Below, one piece after another: positions 8,768-16,886 of a stretch of 55,240 nucleotides of DNA. Positions within the stretch are counted from its first letter, which is position 1. Each line of letters begins with the position of its first letter. The notes under the pieces were generated by a model that was given only the letters and a program-made list of their open reading frames with translations, searched no databases and was not told where the DNA came from. The position numbers and the translations under genes are program-made. The stretch is from an uncultured Clostridia bacterium (GTDB lineage: Bacteria > Bacillota > Clostridia > TANB77 > CAG-508), in assembly GCA_934141555.1 (NCBI GenBank), contig CAKPCK010000010.1, forward strand, positions 1 through 55,240, in the 5' to 3' direction.

Positions 8768-9313
8768 TTAGCTAACTAAGTAAACAATTCGTTCAATTGT
8801 TGATACATTCCCAGAACTATCTGACACAGAATAAATAAATATATATTTTCCTATTTCAGATTCATCTGGGACACAGCTTCTTTGAACTTTCCAGGTCAAA
8901 TCACCATCATAATTATCTGATGCCTCATAACCTGGTTCCTTAAAATGCTCGACATCCCTAGTCTGTACAATATTATCTCCTTTCAGCAATATAACTGGTG
9001 GTTGAGTATCTACAATATGAATTATCTGATTTAGAATTCTAATTCCAAACATATAACTTATTTTGTAGTTTCCAATCTTGGCTATATTTACATTGTTATT
9101 TGTAATTATTGCTTTATCTGAAACATCCCAAAAGAGCCATTTAATTGTTGCATACTGAAAATCTGTTCCAACTTCAACTGTTTCTTCTGCATTTTGAGTT
9201 ATCTTAACACATCCGAAGATTGTTGCAATAACAACAAATATAGAAAATGTTGTTATTAACGTTCTAAAAAATATAGATATTGCCCCAAATTGTTTATTCC
9301 GTCTTCTGATCAT
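8768..9313 (-). CDS. Membrane-anchored single-domain DUF5011 (Ig-like) protein
   Basis: The product (181 residues) has a short basic cytoplasmic N-terminus, one transmembrane helix (about 16-38) and an extracytoplasmic domain. That domain ends in a typical DUF5011 bacterial Ig-like fold: PPVILLKGDN, EPGYEASDNYDGDLT and YSVSDSSGNVST are family hallmarks. Such domains usually occur as repeats in large surface proteins, so a stand-alone copy is unusual. The TTG-initiated longer frame is rejected because an AGGAGG ribosome binding site sits 8 bases before the ATG at 9313. Codon use is richer in C and G than in neighbouring genes. It is flanked by its own terminator, and no partner gene is evident. 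Confidence 0.82.
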   Translation of the reverse strand: MIRRRNKQFGAISIFFRTLITTFSIFVVIATIFGCVKITQNAEETVEVGTDFQYATIKWLFWDVSDKAIITNNNVNIAKIGNYKISYMFGIRILNQIIHIVDTQPPVILLKGDNIVQTRDVEHFKEPGYEASDNYDGDLTWKVQRSCVPDESEIGKYIFIYSVSDSSGNVSTIERIVYLVS

Positions 9314-9451
9314 AATGCTATTCCTCCTAAACAAATTTTTTATTTTGGATATAAAAACGATTTCAAAATTGAATTATACTATATTTTCCAAAAAAAGTAA
9401 ATGTATTTTTTTATAATTTTGGGAAATTATATATTTAGGTGGTGATATTTT

Positions 9452-9625
9452 ATGACAAATAAAGAACTTTTATATGTTGAAGATGCTTTGGGACATGAAA
9501 GCTATATGAAAACATGTAGTAAAAAAACTGCTACACAGCTTACTGATCCTACTCTTGCTACTTATATAGGAGAATTAGAAAAAAAGCATACTGAACTATA
9601 TAACAAATTTTTAAATTTATTATAA
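9452..9625 (+). CDS. Very short CotF-like spore coat-associated protein
   Basis: This 57-residue frame starts at an ATG after AGGTGGTGA and ends 17 bases before the next gene. The sequence (MTNKELLYVEDALGHESYM.., then ELEKKHTELYNKFLNLL) has the two-helix, charged look of CotF/ferritin-like coat proteins, in which DALG and a following coiled helix are common. It probably forms an operon with the clearer CotF-domain gene immediately downstream. Similarity is weak because the protein is short; a role as a spore coat or membrane-associated spore protein is inferred mainly from the pairing. Confidence 0.7.
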   Translation: MTNKELLYVEDALGHESYMKTCSKKTATQLTDPTLATYIGELEKKHTELYNKFLNLL

Positions 9626-9642
9626 AGAAAGGAATTGTAATT

Positions 9643-9894
9643 ATGCAAGATAAAGATTTAATGGAAAATGAGCTTCTCGTTGTAAAAGGTGTTTGTGACT
9701 TATATTTACATGGTACAATAGAATCTACAACTGCTGAAGTTCATACTGCTTTTAAAGAAGCTTTAAATGAATGTTTGAATATTCAAAATAAAATTTATAA
9801 CTTAATGGCTGAAAAGGGTTGGTATCAAACAGAAAATGCTGATCAACAAAAAATAACTGCTGCTGAACAAAAATATTCTGCTCAAAATAATTAG
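9643..9894 (+). CDS. CotF-domain spore coat protein
   Basis: This 83-residue protein matches the Coat F domain. DKDLMENELL, GVCDLYLHGTIEST and the helix NECLNIQNKIYNLMAEKGWY follow the family pattern, ending in the usual KGWYxTE motif and a short Gln-rich tail. CotF family proteins are found in the spore coat of Bacillus and Clostridia. The ATG follows AAAGGAATTGTAATT. It lies 17 bases after the 57-residue CotF-like gene in the same direction, and both end at the bidirectional terminator shared with rho. Confidence 0.9.
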   Translation: MQDKDLMENELLVVKGVCDLYLHGTIESTTAEVHTAFKEALNECLNIQNKIYNLMAEKGWYQTENADQQKITAAEQKYSAQNN

Positions 9895-9908
9895 TTTATT
9901 CTAAATAG

Positions 9909-9946
9909 AAATAGAATTTCCGCTCTTTAATGCAGAAATTCTATTT
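9909..9946. terminator. Bidirectional terminator between cotF pair and rho
   Basis: An 11-bp perfect stem (AATAGAATTTC / GAAATTCTATT) is flanked by T-rich sequence on both strands between convergent genes. Confidence 0.85.
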
Positions 9947-9948
9947 TT

Positions 9949-11316
9949 CTAATTTTTATAATTTTTCAAATAAGAATCCATTTTTTCTATAAATTCTTCA
10001 TTATTCTTTGTTTTAGTCATTTGAGAAATTATTTGTTCTGTAACATCTGCAACAGGTAAATTGTTTAATGCTTTTCTTAATGCAAATACTGTTTCTAATT
10101 CTGGTTGTGTTAATAATAAATCTTCTCTTCTCGTTCCTGATTTATTTACATCAATTGCTGGGAATATACGTTTTTCAGATAGCTTTCTATCTAAATGTAC
10201 TTCCATATTTCCTGTTCCTTTAAATTCTTCAAATATTACATCATCCATTCTACTTCCTGTTTCAATTAATGCTGTTGCAAGTATTGTTAAACTTCCTCCA
10301 TTTTCAATATTTCTTGCTGCTCCAAAGAATTTTTTTGGTTTATGTAATGCTGCAGGATCTAAACCACCTGATAATGTTTTACCAGATGATGGCATAACTA
10401 AATTATATGCTCTTGCTAATCTTGTAATACTATCTAGTAATATTACAACATCTTTATTATGTTCTGTTATTCTTTTAGCTCTTTCTAATACCATTTCAGC
10501 TACTTTTACATGATGTTCTGGCATTTCATCAAATGTTGAATAAATGACTTGTCCTTTTATTGAACGTTTCATATCTGTTACTTCTTCTGGTCTTTCATCT
10601 ATAAGAAGTACTATTAATTCAACTTCTGGATTATTTTCTGATATACTATTTGCTATTTTCTTTAATAATGTTGTTTTTCCTACTTTTGGTGGTGCAACAA
10701 TCATTCCTCTTTGACCTTTTCCTATTGGCGAAATTAAATCAATTATCCTCATTGCATATTCTGTTGGCTTTGTTTCAAGCTTTAACCTTTCGTTTGGATA
10801 AATTGGTATTAATTCATCAAATCTTTTCCTTTTTGCTGCTTTTTCTGGATGTTCTTCATTTACTTCTCCAACAAATATTAGTGAAGGGAATTTTTCTCCT
10901 TCTTTTGTCCTAGCAATTCCTTTTATTATATCACCTGTATCTAATTTAAATCTTCTAATTTGAATTGGTGATATATATACATCTTTTGGACTTGATAAAT
11001 AGTTATCTCCCCTTAAAAATCCATATCCATCTGGTAATACTTCAAGTATTCCTTCAACAATCTGATCATCATCATTTGTTACTTTATATTCAATTGTTGA
11101 ACCTGATTCTGATAATTCTTCCATTTGTTCATCATCATTTTCGTCATATCTTAATTCTTCTTTGTCTACTTCTTCAACTTTTGGTTTTGAAGAATCTTTA
11201 ATTTGATTTAATAATGCTACTAATTCTTCTTTTTTTAGCTTTGAGATATTTTTTATATTATGCTCTTTTGCAAAATTTCTCAACTCTAATAATGTCATGT
11301 TTTCTAAATCTAACAT
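9949..11316 (-). CDS. rho: Transcription termination factor Rho
   Basis: Rho is the hexameric RNA-dependent ATPase that terminates transcripts. At 455 residues it shows all parts: the N-terminal helical Rho_N domain (about 1-42), a short acidic linker (about 45-75), an RNA-binding cold-shock-like fold (GILEVLPDGYGFLRG), Walker A APPKVGKTTL (about 208-217), DERPEEVTDM (about 240-249), Walker B VILLDSITR and the SGTRREDLLL stretch. The ATG follows AGGAGGTAGTT. It lies downstream of divIC, with a hairpin in between. Confidence 0.98.
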   Translation of the reverse strand: MLDLENMTLLELRNFAKEHNIKNISKLKKEELVALLNQIKDSSKPKVEEVDKEELRYDENDDEQMEELSESGSTIEYKVTNDDDQIVEGILEVLPDGYGFLRGDNYLSSPKDVYISPIQIRRFKLDTGDIIKGIARTKEGEKFPSLIFVGEVNEEHPEKAAKRKRFDELIPIYPNERLKLETKPTEYAMRIIDLISPIGKGQRGMIVAPPKVGKTTLLKKIANSISENNPEVELIVLLIDERPEEVTDMKRSIKGQVIYSTFDEMPEHHVKVAEMVLERAKRITEHNKDVVILLDSITRLARAYNLVMPSSGKTLSGGLDPAALHKPKKFFGAARNIENGGSLTILATALIETGSRMDDVIFEEFKGTGNMEVHLDRKLSEKRIFPAIDVNKSGTRREDLLLTQPELETVFALRKALNNLPVADVTEQIISQMTKTKNNEEFIEKMDSYLKNYKN

Positions 11317-11386
11317 AACTACCTCCTATTTATTTGATTTTTTATTATAATTTTTGGGATTTCTTTTGATTTAATAAAATTAATAT

Positions 11387-11418
11387 AAATCCTTAGAACT
11401 TGAATGTTTTAAGGATTT
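11387..11418 (-). terminator. Weak hairpin between divIC and rho
   Basis: A 9-bp stem (AAATCCTTA / TAAGGATTT) starts at the divIC stop codon and is followed by ATATTAATTTTATT on the minus strand. The T-run is broken, so it may be a partial terminator that separates rho from the sporulation genes. Confidence 0.5.
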
Positions 11419-11698
11419 ACTTATTACTATCGACATAAACTCTTTCATTTTGTAAATACATTCCTAGTTTTTCACGTGCTACTTTTTTTATATATTCTGG
11501 TGAATTTGATTTATTTATTTCTTCTTCTAAATTTTGTTTATTTTGATCTAATTCATTTTGTGCTACATCTATTTTTGCAGATAATTCTTTAATTTCTTTT
11601 TTATATTGTATTATATTTTTTTGCTGTCTTATCAGTACAACTCCCCATATTATTAGTGCTATTAAAAATACAGGTATTAAAAATTTATTTTTTTTCAT
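11417..11698 (-). CDS. divIC: Septum formation initiator DivIC/FtsB family
   Basis: This small bitopic division protein (93 residues) has a cytoplasmic MKKNKF start, one transmembrane helix (about 6-24), then a coiled coil rich in K/E/Q (about 27-65). The C-terminal motif SPEYIKKVAREKLGM is typical of FtsB/DivIC. It would join the FtsL/DivIB subcomplex of the divisome. It follows yabP and yabQ, as in the conserved Bacillus and Clostridium order yabP-yabQ-divIC, which supports the name. The ribosome binding site is GGAGAA before ATG. Confidence 0.92.
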   Translation of the reverse strand: MKKNKFLIPVFLIALIIWGVVLIRQQKNIIQYKKEIKELSAKIDVAQNELDQNKQNLEEEINKSNSPEYIKKVAREKLGMYLQNERVYVDSNK

Positions 11699-11731
11699 AA
11701 GTATTCTCCATTTTTTATTTTAGATAATATA

Positions 11732-12166
11732 TTATTCTCCATTACTTTCCAAATTCCCCTTTTTCTCTTTAAATTTAATTAGTTTTTTTAACTTATTTAC
11801 TATATTATTAATAAATTTAATTGGAATTTTGAAGATTTTGAAAATAAATGTCAATATAATTTTTATTTTACTCATTATAAAATAATTTATTTTTATAAAT
11901 ATTGTACTTAATGTTAATGTATATATCATTGCCCCTATTAATATTCCTAATATCATATATATTCTGATTTCGCCATCATTGAAAAACCATATATTATATA
12001 ATACAATTATTCCTGCCAATACCCAATATATTATATCTTCTATGTATGTCATAAAATCTGGGGTTTCAAATGTTTTCCTTAATACTCTAAAAAAGTCAAA
12101 TAATATTCCTAACCCAATTCCTGTTAATGAAAAAACTATAAATAGATATGCTTGATTTTCTACCAT
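11732..12166 (-). CDS. yabQ: Spore cortex biosynthesis protein YabQ
   Basis: This 144-residue membrane protein has four to five hydrophobic helices in the first 100 residues (NQAYLFIVFSLTGIGLGILFD.. at the start, then DIIYWVLAGIIVLYNIWFFNDGEIR) and a basic C-terminal tail. The FFRVLRK and FNDGEIRIYM segments are family hallmarks. In Bacillus subtilis YabQ is needed for cortex formation in the forespore outer membrane. It lies between yabP (14-base gap) and divIC (33 bases), the conserved order. Confidence 0.9.
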   Translation of the reverse strand: MVENQAYLFIVFSLTGIGLGILFDFFRVLRKTFETPDFMTYIEDIIYWVLAGIIVLYNIWFFNDGEIRIYMILGILIGAMIYTLTLSTIFIKINYFIMSKIKIILTFIFKIFKIPIKFINNIVNKLKKLIKFKEKKGNLESNGE

Positions 12167-12180
12167 CTTATGCCTTTCTT

Positions 12181-12483
12181 TTATTTAAAGATTTTACTTA
12201 ATAATGATGTTCCTCCATTTTTTTCTGGTCCTTTTTGACTATATGTTAAACTTGAAATTTCTCCATCAACTATTACTTCTGAGGTATCTAAACTTAATTT
12301 ATTTATTCTTATATTTTCTCCTTTTACTGTAAGTAATCCTAATTCTGTATCTATCATTACTACTTGATCATCAAAACTTAATACATCATTTACCCCTGAT
12401 ACATTAAGTTTTTCTCTATTTTCTAATACTATATTTTGGACAATGTTTTGATTATTTGTCACACTTTTTCTTTCTTCTATCAT
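12181..12483 (-). CDS. yabP: Sporulation protein YabP
   Basis: This 100-residue protein is of the YabP/YqfC family. The core HxxxNRExLxVSGVxxVxSFDxxxxxxxTxxGxLxxxGxxLxxxxLxxxxGxxxxxGxI pattern is recognisable as ENREKLNVSGVNDVLSFDDQVVM followed by ELGLLTVKGENIRINKLSLDTSEVIVDGEI. YabP is expressed in sporulation and is associated with spore coat and cortex assembly. The ATG is preceded by AGAAAGGATG. It is the first gene of the yabP-yabQ-divIC run. Confidence 0.92.
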   Translation of the reverse strand: MIEERKSVTNNQNIVQNIVLENREKLNVSGVNDVLSFDDQVVMIDTELGLLTVKGENIRINKLSLDTSEVIVDGEISSLTYSQKGPEKNGGTSLLSKIFK

Positions 12484-12546
12484 AATTTAATATCATCCTT
12501 TCTCTTCTATACTAAATTATAATATGCTAAGTATTTTAATTTTAGA

Positions 12547-12602
12547 ACATATAAAAGGCAACTGCACCGATTCCTTAAGTAAGTAATCAGTGCAGCTGCC
12601 TT
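12547..12602 (-). terminator. Strong terminator of the 12623-12988 gene
   Basis: Long arms (AAGGCAACTGCACCGATT and its near-complement) form a hairpin ending in GCC followed by TTTTATATGTTCT on the minus strand. Confidence 0.85.
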
Positions 12603-12622
12603 CATCTTGCTAGAAAAACTTC

Positions 12623-12988
12623 TTATCTAGTCACATCATCTCTTTCACACAGCCCCATTTTTGCTTTTGCATTTTCAGCAACCATCTTTGCTCCACTCAA
12701 TGATAAGCCAAGTAATGTAATCCGTTTAACATTGGGATTTTGGATAATCTCAATATCAGTTAAAAGAGTTGAACTCTTATTTCCAAAAAGTTTATCCAAA
12801 GCCTCTCCGTCAGAATTAACATTTCGTGCCAATTGGGTACAGATATCCATTCTAGTCTCTTTTTCTGCCATCATTTTCAGAACATCGGGGTCTTTAGCAT
12901 CATTCGAAATTTTCAGTCTAATCTTGTAATTCATCGAATCAATTGCATACAAAATTTTGACTACTGCGACCGGAATAATGTTTTTCAT
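12623..12988 (-). CDS. Orphan 121-residue protein of unknown function
   Basis: I do not recognise the family. From the ATG at 12988, which has a perfect GGAGGAAATTTTT ribosome binding site, the product is soluble and mostly helical. It contains repeated short segments resembling a degenerate leucine-rich-variant or HEAT-like pattern (LARNVNSDGEALDKL, IQNPNVKRITLLGLS). A longer frame reaching 13060 is rejected because that site lies inside it. Base composition is clearly richer in G+C than in its neighbours, with C-ending codons. It has its own strong terminator and looks like a single-gene unit, possibly acquired. Confidence 0.65.
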   Translation of the reverse strand: MKNIIPVAVVKILYAIDSMNYKIRLKISNDAKDPDVLKMMAEKETRMDICTQLARNVNSDGEALDKLFGNKSSTLLTDIEIIQNPNVKRITLLGLSLSGAKMVAENAKAKMGLCERDDVTR

Positions 12989-13080
12989 AAAAATTTCCTC
13001 CTGTGTTTTTCTGCCCAAAGCGAATTTTATCGCTCTTATATATATTTTACCACCCAACAATCATTATGTCAATTTTATAC

Positions 13081-15726
13081 TTATTTCAACCTTTCTTCAA
13101 GATTTTTTAACATATTTTGATATTTTTCAAGTTTGGCTTTTTCTTCATTAATTTTAGTTTCTGGTGCTTTATTAACAAATCCTGGATTTGAAAGCATTTT
13201 ACTTGCTCTTTCAATTTCTGCAATAACCTTTTTCTTTTCTTCTTCAATACGTTTTCTTTCTTCTTCAATATCAACAAGTTCTTCAAATGGAATATATAAT
13301 TCAATTCCATCTGTTATGATTGATAATGCATTTTGTGCAATTCCTTCTTTGTTTTCTTGAACTTTGATATTTTCACTATATCCTAATTTCTTTAAAAATC
13401 CTTCAGATTGATTTATTAAATCTTTATATTTTGTTGTTACAAATATTAATTCTGTCTTTTTTGATGGATGTACATTTGAACTTGCTCTTAAATTACGAAT
13501 TCCTATAATTATTTCTTTTAATTTTTCAATTTCTTCTTCATCAGCTTTAAAATTATATTTTTCATCAAATTGTGGGAATTTTGAAATCATTATACTTTCA
13601 TCAATATTAAATAATTGTAAATATATTTCTTCTGTTATAAATGGCATAATTGGATGTAATAATTTTAATGAATTCATTAATACTTCATTTAATGTTACTT
13701 GTGCCATTAATTTGCTTTCTTTATCATCACCATATAAACGTGTTTTTACAATTTCTATATACCAATCACAGAATTCATTCCATATAAAGTCATATATTTT
13801 TTGTGTTGCAACTCCTAAATCATAATTTGTAATATTTTCATTTACTTCTTTTGATAATGTATTTAATTTTGATATTATCCATTTGTCTTCTTTAGCTAAT
13901 TTTGCTATATCAATTTCATCTAATTTTGGTAATTTTTCAACACCATCTAAATTCATTAATACGAATTTTGCTGCATTCCATAATTTATTTGCAAAATTTG
14001 ATGCTTGTTCTAGTTTTTCTGGCATATATCTTATGTCATTTCCTGCTGAAATTCCTAAAACCAATGAAAATCTTAATGCATCTGTACTATATTGGTCAAT
14101 AACTTCTAATGGGTCTATTCCATTTCCTAATGATTTTGACATCTTTCTACCTTGGCTATCTCTTACAATACCATGTATTAATATATCACTAAATGGCTTT
14201 TGTTTCATACATTCTAATCCTGAAAATATCATTCTTGCTACCCAGAAGAATATTATATCATATCCTGTTACTAATACATTTGTTGGATAAAATGTTTTTA
14301 AATCTTCACTATCCATATTAGGCCAGCCAAGTGTTGAAAATGGCCATAATGCTGAACTAAACCATGTATCAAGAGAGTCTTCATCTTGATGTAATTTTGT
14401 TGAACCACATTTTTCACATTTTTCTGGTGCTGTTTTGCTTACATTTATATGTCCACATTCATCACAATAATATGCTGGTATTCTATGTCCCCACCATAAT
14501 TGACGTGATATACACCAATCTTGAATATTTTCCATCCAGTTAAAATATGTTTTTTCATATCTCTTTGGAATAAATTTTATATCATCTTCTTTAACTACTT
14601 TTATTGCTGGTTCTGCTAATTCTTTCATTTTTACAAACCATTGATTTGATATTCTTGGTTCTACTGTATTATGACATCTATAACATTTTCCAACATTATG
14701 TGTATAATCTTCTGTTTTAACAAGTGCACCTATTTCTTCTAGTTTTTTTACTATTAGTTTACGTGCTTCTAATGTTGTTAATCCTTTATATTCTGGTACT
14801 AAATCTCCCATTATTGATGAATCATCAAATACTTCTACTATTTCTAGATTATGTCTTAATCCTGCTTGATAGTCATTCATATCATGTGCTGGTGTTATTT
14901 TTACACAACCTGTTCCAAAGTCTTTTTCTACAAAATCATCTGCAATTATTGGAATTTCTTTGTTCATAATTGGTAATATACATGTTTTTCCAATTATATC
15001 TTTATATCTTTCATCTTCTGGATGTACTGCAACAGCTGTATCTCCTAACATTGTTTCAGGTCTTGTTGTTGCAACTATTACATATCTGTCTGTTCCTTTT
15101 ATTTGATATCTTATATGCCATAAATGTGATGGTTCTTCTTCAAATTCAACTTCTGCATCTGATAATGATGTATGACATGATGGACACCAGTTTATCATTC
15201 TTGTTCCTTTATATATTAATCCTTTTTTATATAAATTTACAAATTGTTCTAATACAGCTTGTGATAATCCTTCGTCCATTGTAAATCTTGAACGTTCCCA
15301 ATCACATGAACAACCTAATTTACGTTGTTGTTTTTGAATTGTTCCTCCATATTCTTTTGTCCAAGCCCATGCTCTTTCTAAGAATTGTTCTCTTGTTATA
15401 TCAGCTTTTGTTAATCCTTCTTCTTTTTTCATTTTTTCTACAACTTTTACTTCTGTTGCAATTGCTGCATGGTCTGTTCCTGGTACCCATAATGTATTAT
15501 ATCCACACATTCTTTTATATCTTATTAACATATCTTGCATTGTTCCATCTAATGCATGTCCCATATGTAATTTTCCTGTTACATTTGGTGGTGGCATTAC
15601 TATACAAAAACTTTCTTTTCTTTTATCCATTGATGGCTTGAAATAACCCTTCTTTTCCCATTCATTATATAAATTTTCTTCAAATTCTTTTGGATTATAT
15701 TTATCCATTAATTTATGATTACTCAT
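13081..15726 (-). CDS. valS: Valyl-tRNA synthetase
   Basis: This class I enzyme charges tRNA-Val. The 881-residue product has PPPNVTGKLHMGHALD (HIGH motif), the long CP1 editing domain, two cysteine clusters (WCPSCH and CDECGH..CEKCGS, probably zinc binding), the GRKMSKSLGNGIDP motif, an anticodon-binding domain and the C-terminal coiled coil (RKRIEEEKKKV). The open frame continues upstream into the epimerase gene. The AAAAAGGAGAG site precedes the ATG at 15726, which is chosen. It lies 16 bases after the epimerase gene, and both are under a valine-type T-box leader. Confidence 0.98.
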   Translation of the reverse strand: MSNHKLMDKYNPKEFEENLYNEWEKKGYFKPSMDKRKESFCIVMPPPNVTGKLHMGHALDGTMQDMLIRYKRMCGYNTLWVPGTDHAAIATEVKVVEKMKKEEGLTKADITREQFLERAWAWTKEYGGTIQKQQRKLGCSCDWERSRFTMDEGLSQAVLEQFVNLYKKGLIYKGTRMINWCPSCHTSLSDAEVEFEEEPSHLWHIRYQIKGTDRYVIVATTRPETMLGDTAVAVHPEDERYKDIIGKTCILPIMNKEIPIIADDFVEKDFGTGCVKITPAHDMNDYQAGLRHNLEIVEVFDDSSIMGDLVPEYKGLTTLEARKLIVKKLEEIGALVKTEDYTHNVGKCYRCHNTVEPRISNQWFVKMKELAEPAIKVVKEDDIKFIPKRYEKTYFNWMENIQDWCISRQLWWGHRIPAYYCDECGHINVSKTAPEKCEKCGSTKLHQDEDSLDTWFSSALWPFSTLGWPNMDSEDLKTFYPTNVLVTGYDIIFFWVARMIFSGLECMKQKPFSDILIHGIVRDSQGRKMSKSLGNGIDPLEVIDQYSTDALRFSLVLGISAGNDIRYMPEKLEQASNFANKLWNAAKFVLMNLDGVEKLPKLDEIDIAKLAKEDKWIISKLNTLSKEVNENITNYDLGVATQKIYDFIWNEFCDWYIEIVKTRLYGDDKESKLMAQVTLNEVLMNSLKLLHPIMPFITEEIYLQLFNIDESIMISKFPQFDEKYNFKADEEEIEKLKEIIIGIRNLRASSNVHPSKKTELIFVTTKYKDLINQSEGFLKKLGYSENIKVQENKEGIAQNALSIITDGIELYIPFEELVDIEEERKRIEEEKKKVIAEIERASKMLSNPGFVNKAPETKINEEKAKLEKYQNMLKNLEERLK

Positions 15727-15742
15727 ATCTTTTCTCTCCTTT

Positions 15743-16561
15743 TTAATAAAATTTAACAATATATTTACAAGAATATATTTCATCTGGTTCTAGTGATAAA
15801 ATATTTTCTTTTTCTTTATAAATTTGATTACTATCAATCTTGTCTGCTGTGTTTTGCCATGGTTCTATACAGACGAATGGTGCTCCTTTTTTTGACCATA
15901 ATGCTAAATATGGAAAATCTGTAAAGTCAAATTCTAATATTTTTTTATAAGTATTTCTATTTTTTAATACTACTTTATTTGATTTTATATTTTTCATTAT
16001 TATTGCATCATTGTCAAATATATTTTCTGTTAGATGAATCTTATTTTCTTCTAAAATATTTGTAGCTTTTTCTGTATCTATTAATCCATTTTTTAATTTC
16101 AAAAATTCTATATTTTCTTCATTTTGTTCAAATACTATCTCATAATCTCCTGTACTATAATCACATCTAAATGCAGGATGCCCTCCTATACCAAAATAGA
16201 TTTTTTTATTATCTATATTTTTTACTTCATAAATTACTTGAAGTGCATTTTCCACAATCTTATATATAACATGTAGTTCAAATTTATATGGATATTTTTT
16301 TAATGTTTGTTCATTATATTTTAATATATAATGATTTTCTTTTATTTCTTGAAATTCCATATCTCTTGCAAATCCATGTTGAGACATTTCATATATTTTT
16401 CCTTCTATTTGTGTTTTTCCATCTTTTATTTGTCCTACTATTGGAAATAATATTGGTGATTGTCTATTCCAAAATGTTTTTCCATCAAATAACATTTCGT
16501 TTCCATCTTTTAAGATACTTGTTAATTCTGCACCTTGTCTTTTTGATTTTATTTTTAACAT
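15743..16561 (-). CDS. Aldose 1-epimerase family protein (LacX-like)
   Basis: This 272-residue protein has the galactose-mutarotase fold. FGIGGHPAFRCDY carries the probable catalytic His (about residue 128) and CIEPWQNTADK carries the probable catalytic Glu. RQSPILFPIVG near the N-terminus matches the LacX/YihR-like subgroup. It would interconvert alpha and beta anomers of a sugar or sugar phosphate, but the substrate is unknown. The start follows AAAGGAGGAATTTTATA. It is the first gene after the valine T-box terminator and 16 bases before valS, so its expression is probably tied to tRNA-Val charging, for which there is no obvious metabolic reason. Confidence 0.88.
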   Translation of the reverse strand: MLKIKSKRQGAELTSILKDGNEMLFDGKTFWNRQSPILFPIVGQIKDGKTQIEGKIYEMSQHGFARDMEFQEIKENHYILKYNEQTLKKYPYKFELHVIYKIVENALQVIYEVKNIDNKKIYFGIGGHPAFRCDYSTGDYEIVFEQNEENIEFLKLKNGLIDTEKATNILEENKIHLTENIFDNDAIIMKNIKSNKVVLKNRNTYKKILEFDFTDFPYLALWSKKGAPFVCIEPWQNTADKIDSNQIYKEKENILSLEPDEIYSCKYIVKFY

Positions 16562-16584
16562 TATAAAATTCCTCCTTTATAGAA

Positions 16585-16623
16585 CAAAAAACTCACTCTT
16601 ATGTTTTCACATAAGGGCGAGTT
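16585..16623 (-). terminator. Conditional terminator of the valine T-box
   Basis: AACTCGCCCTTATGT pairs with ACATAAGAGTGAGTT around a short AAA loop and is followed by TTTTTTGTTC on the minus strand. Its 5' arm overlaps the end of the T-box antiterminator region. Confidence 0.9.
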
Positions 16624-16832
16624 CTATATCTCACGGTACCACCTTAATTATTATCTTTTTGATAATTTCTTAATTTACTTTAACGCAGTATTACGAATAA
16701 CCTTACTACTATTTCAGATTATCAACTCAAAAGCTACCTTCCATTTGCCTTTATTTAAGAAGCTTTCAGCCCACGACTTCTTTTCTCTACAAATAGTTCA
16801 AATGTACTCTTCTTTTTCTTCGTTTTTGTTAT
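16585..16832 (-). promoter_or_regulatory. T-box riboswitch, valine specifier
   Basis: The minus-strand leader holds the T-box core AGGTGGTACCGTGAGATATA (about 16623-16642). Its UGGU bulge is complementary to the ACCA end of tRNA-Val. Stem I contains the AG-rich distal elements (GTAGAGAAAAGAAGTCGTGGGCTGAAAG region). Upstream of the TTTTGAG motif, aligned to well-known leaders such as glyQS, the specifier triplet reads GTA (16737 down to 16735), a valine codon. A terminator hairpin follows. Uncharged tRNA-Val should stabilise the antiterminator and allow read-through into the epimerase and valS genes. Confidence 0.93.
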
Positions 16833-16838
16833 GTTATT

Positions 16839-16867
16839 ATATTATCACTTTTTTATGTGAATTGCAA
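16839..16867 (-). promoter_or_regulatory. Promoter of the T-box/epimerase/valS operon
   Basis: TTGCAA (16862-16867) and TAATAT (16839-16844) are separated by 17 bases on the minus strand, placing the transcript start at about 16832. Confidence 0.65.
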
Positions 16868-16886
16868 TAGTTTGAAATATTTTTTT

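Noticed and set aside
11732..12166. Small multi-helix membrane protein considered as a missing prepilin peptidase
   Set aside because: It lacks the aspartate motifs (GxGD type) of prepilin peptidases, and its position between yabP and divIC and its motifs identify it as YabQ.
13107..13310. 67-codon minus-strand frame within the end of valS
   Set aside because: It is an out-of-frame, lysine-rich shadow of the valS coiled-coil region.
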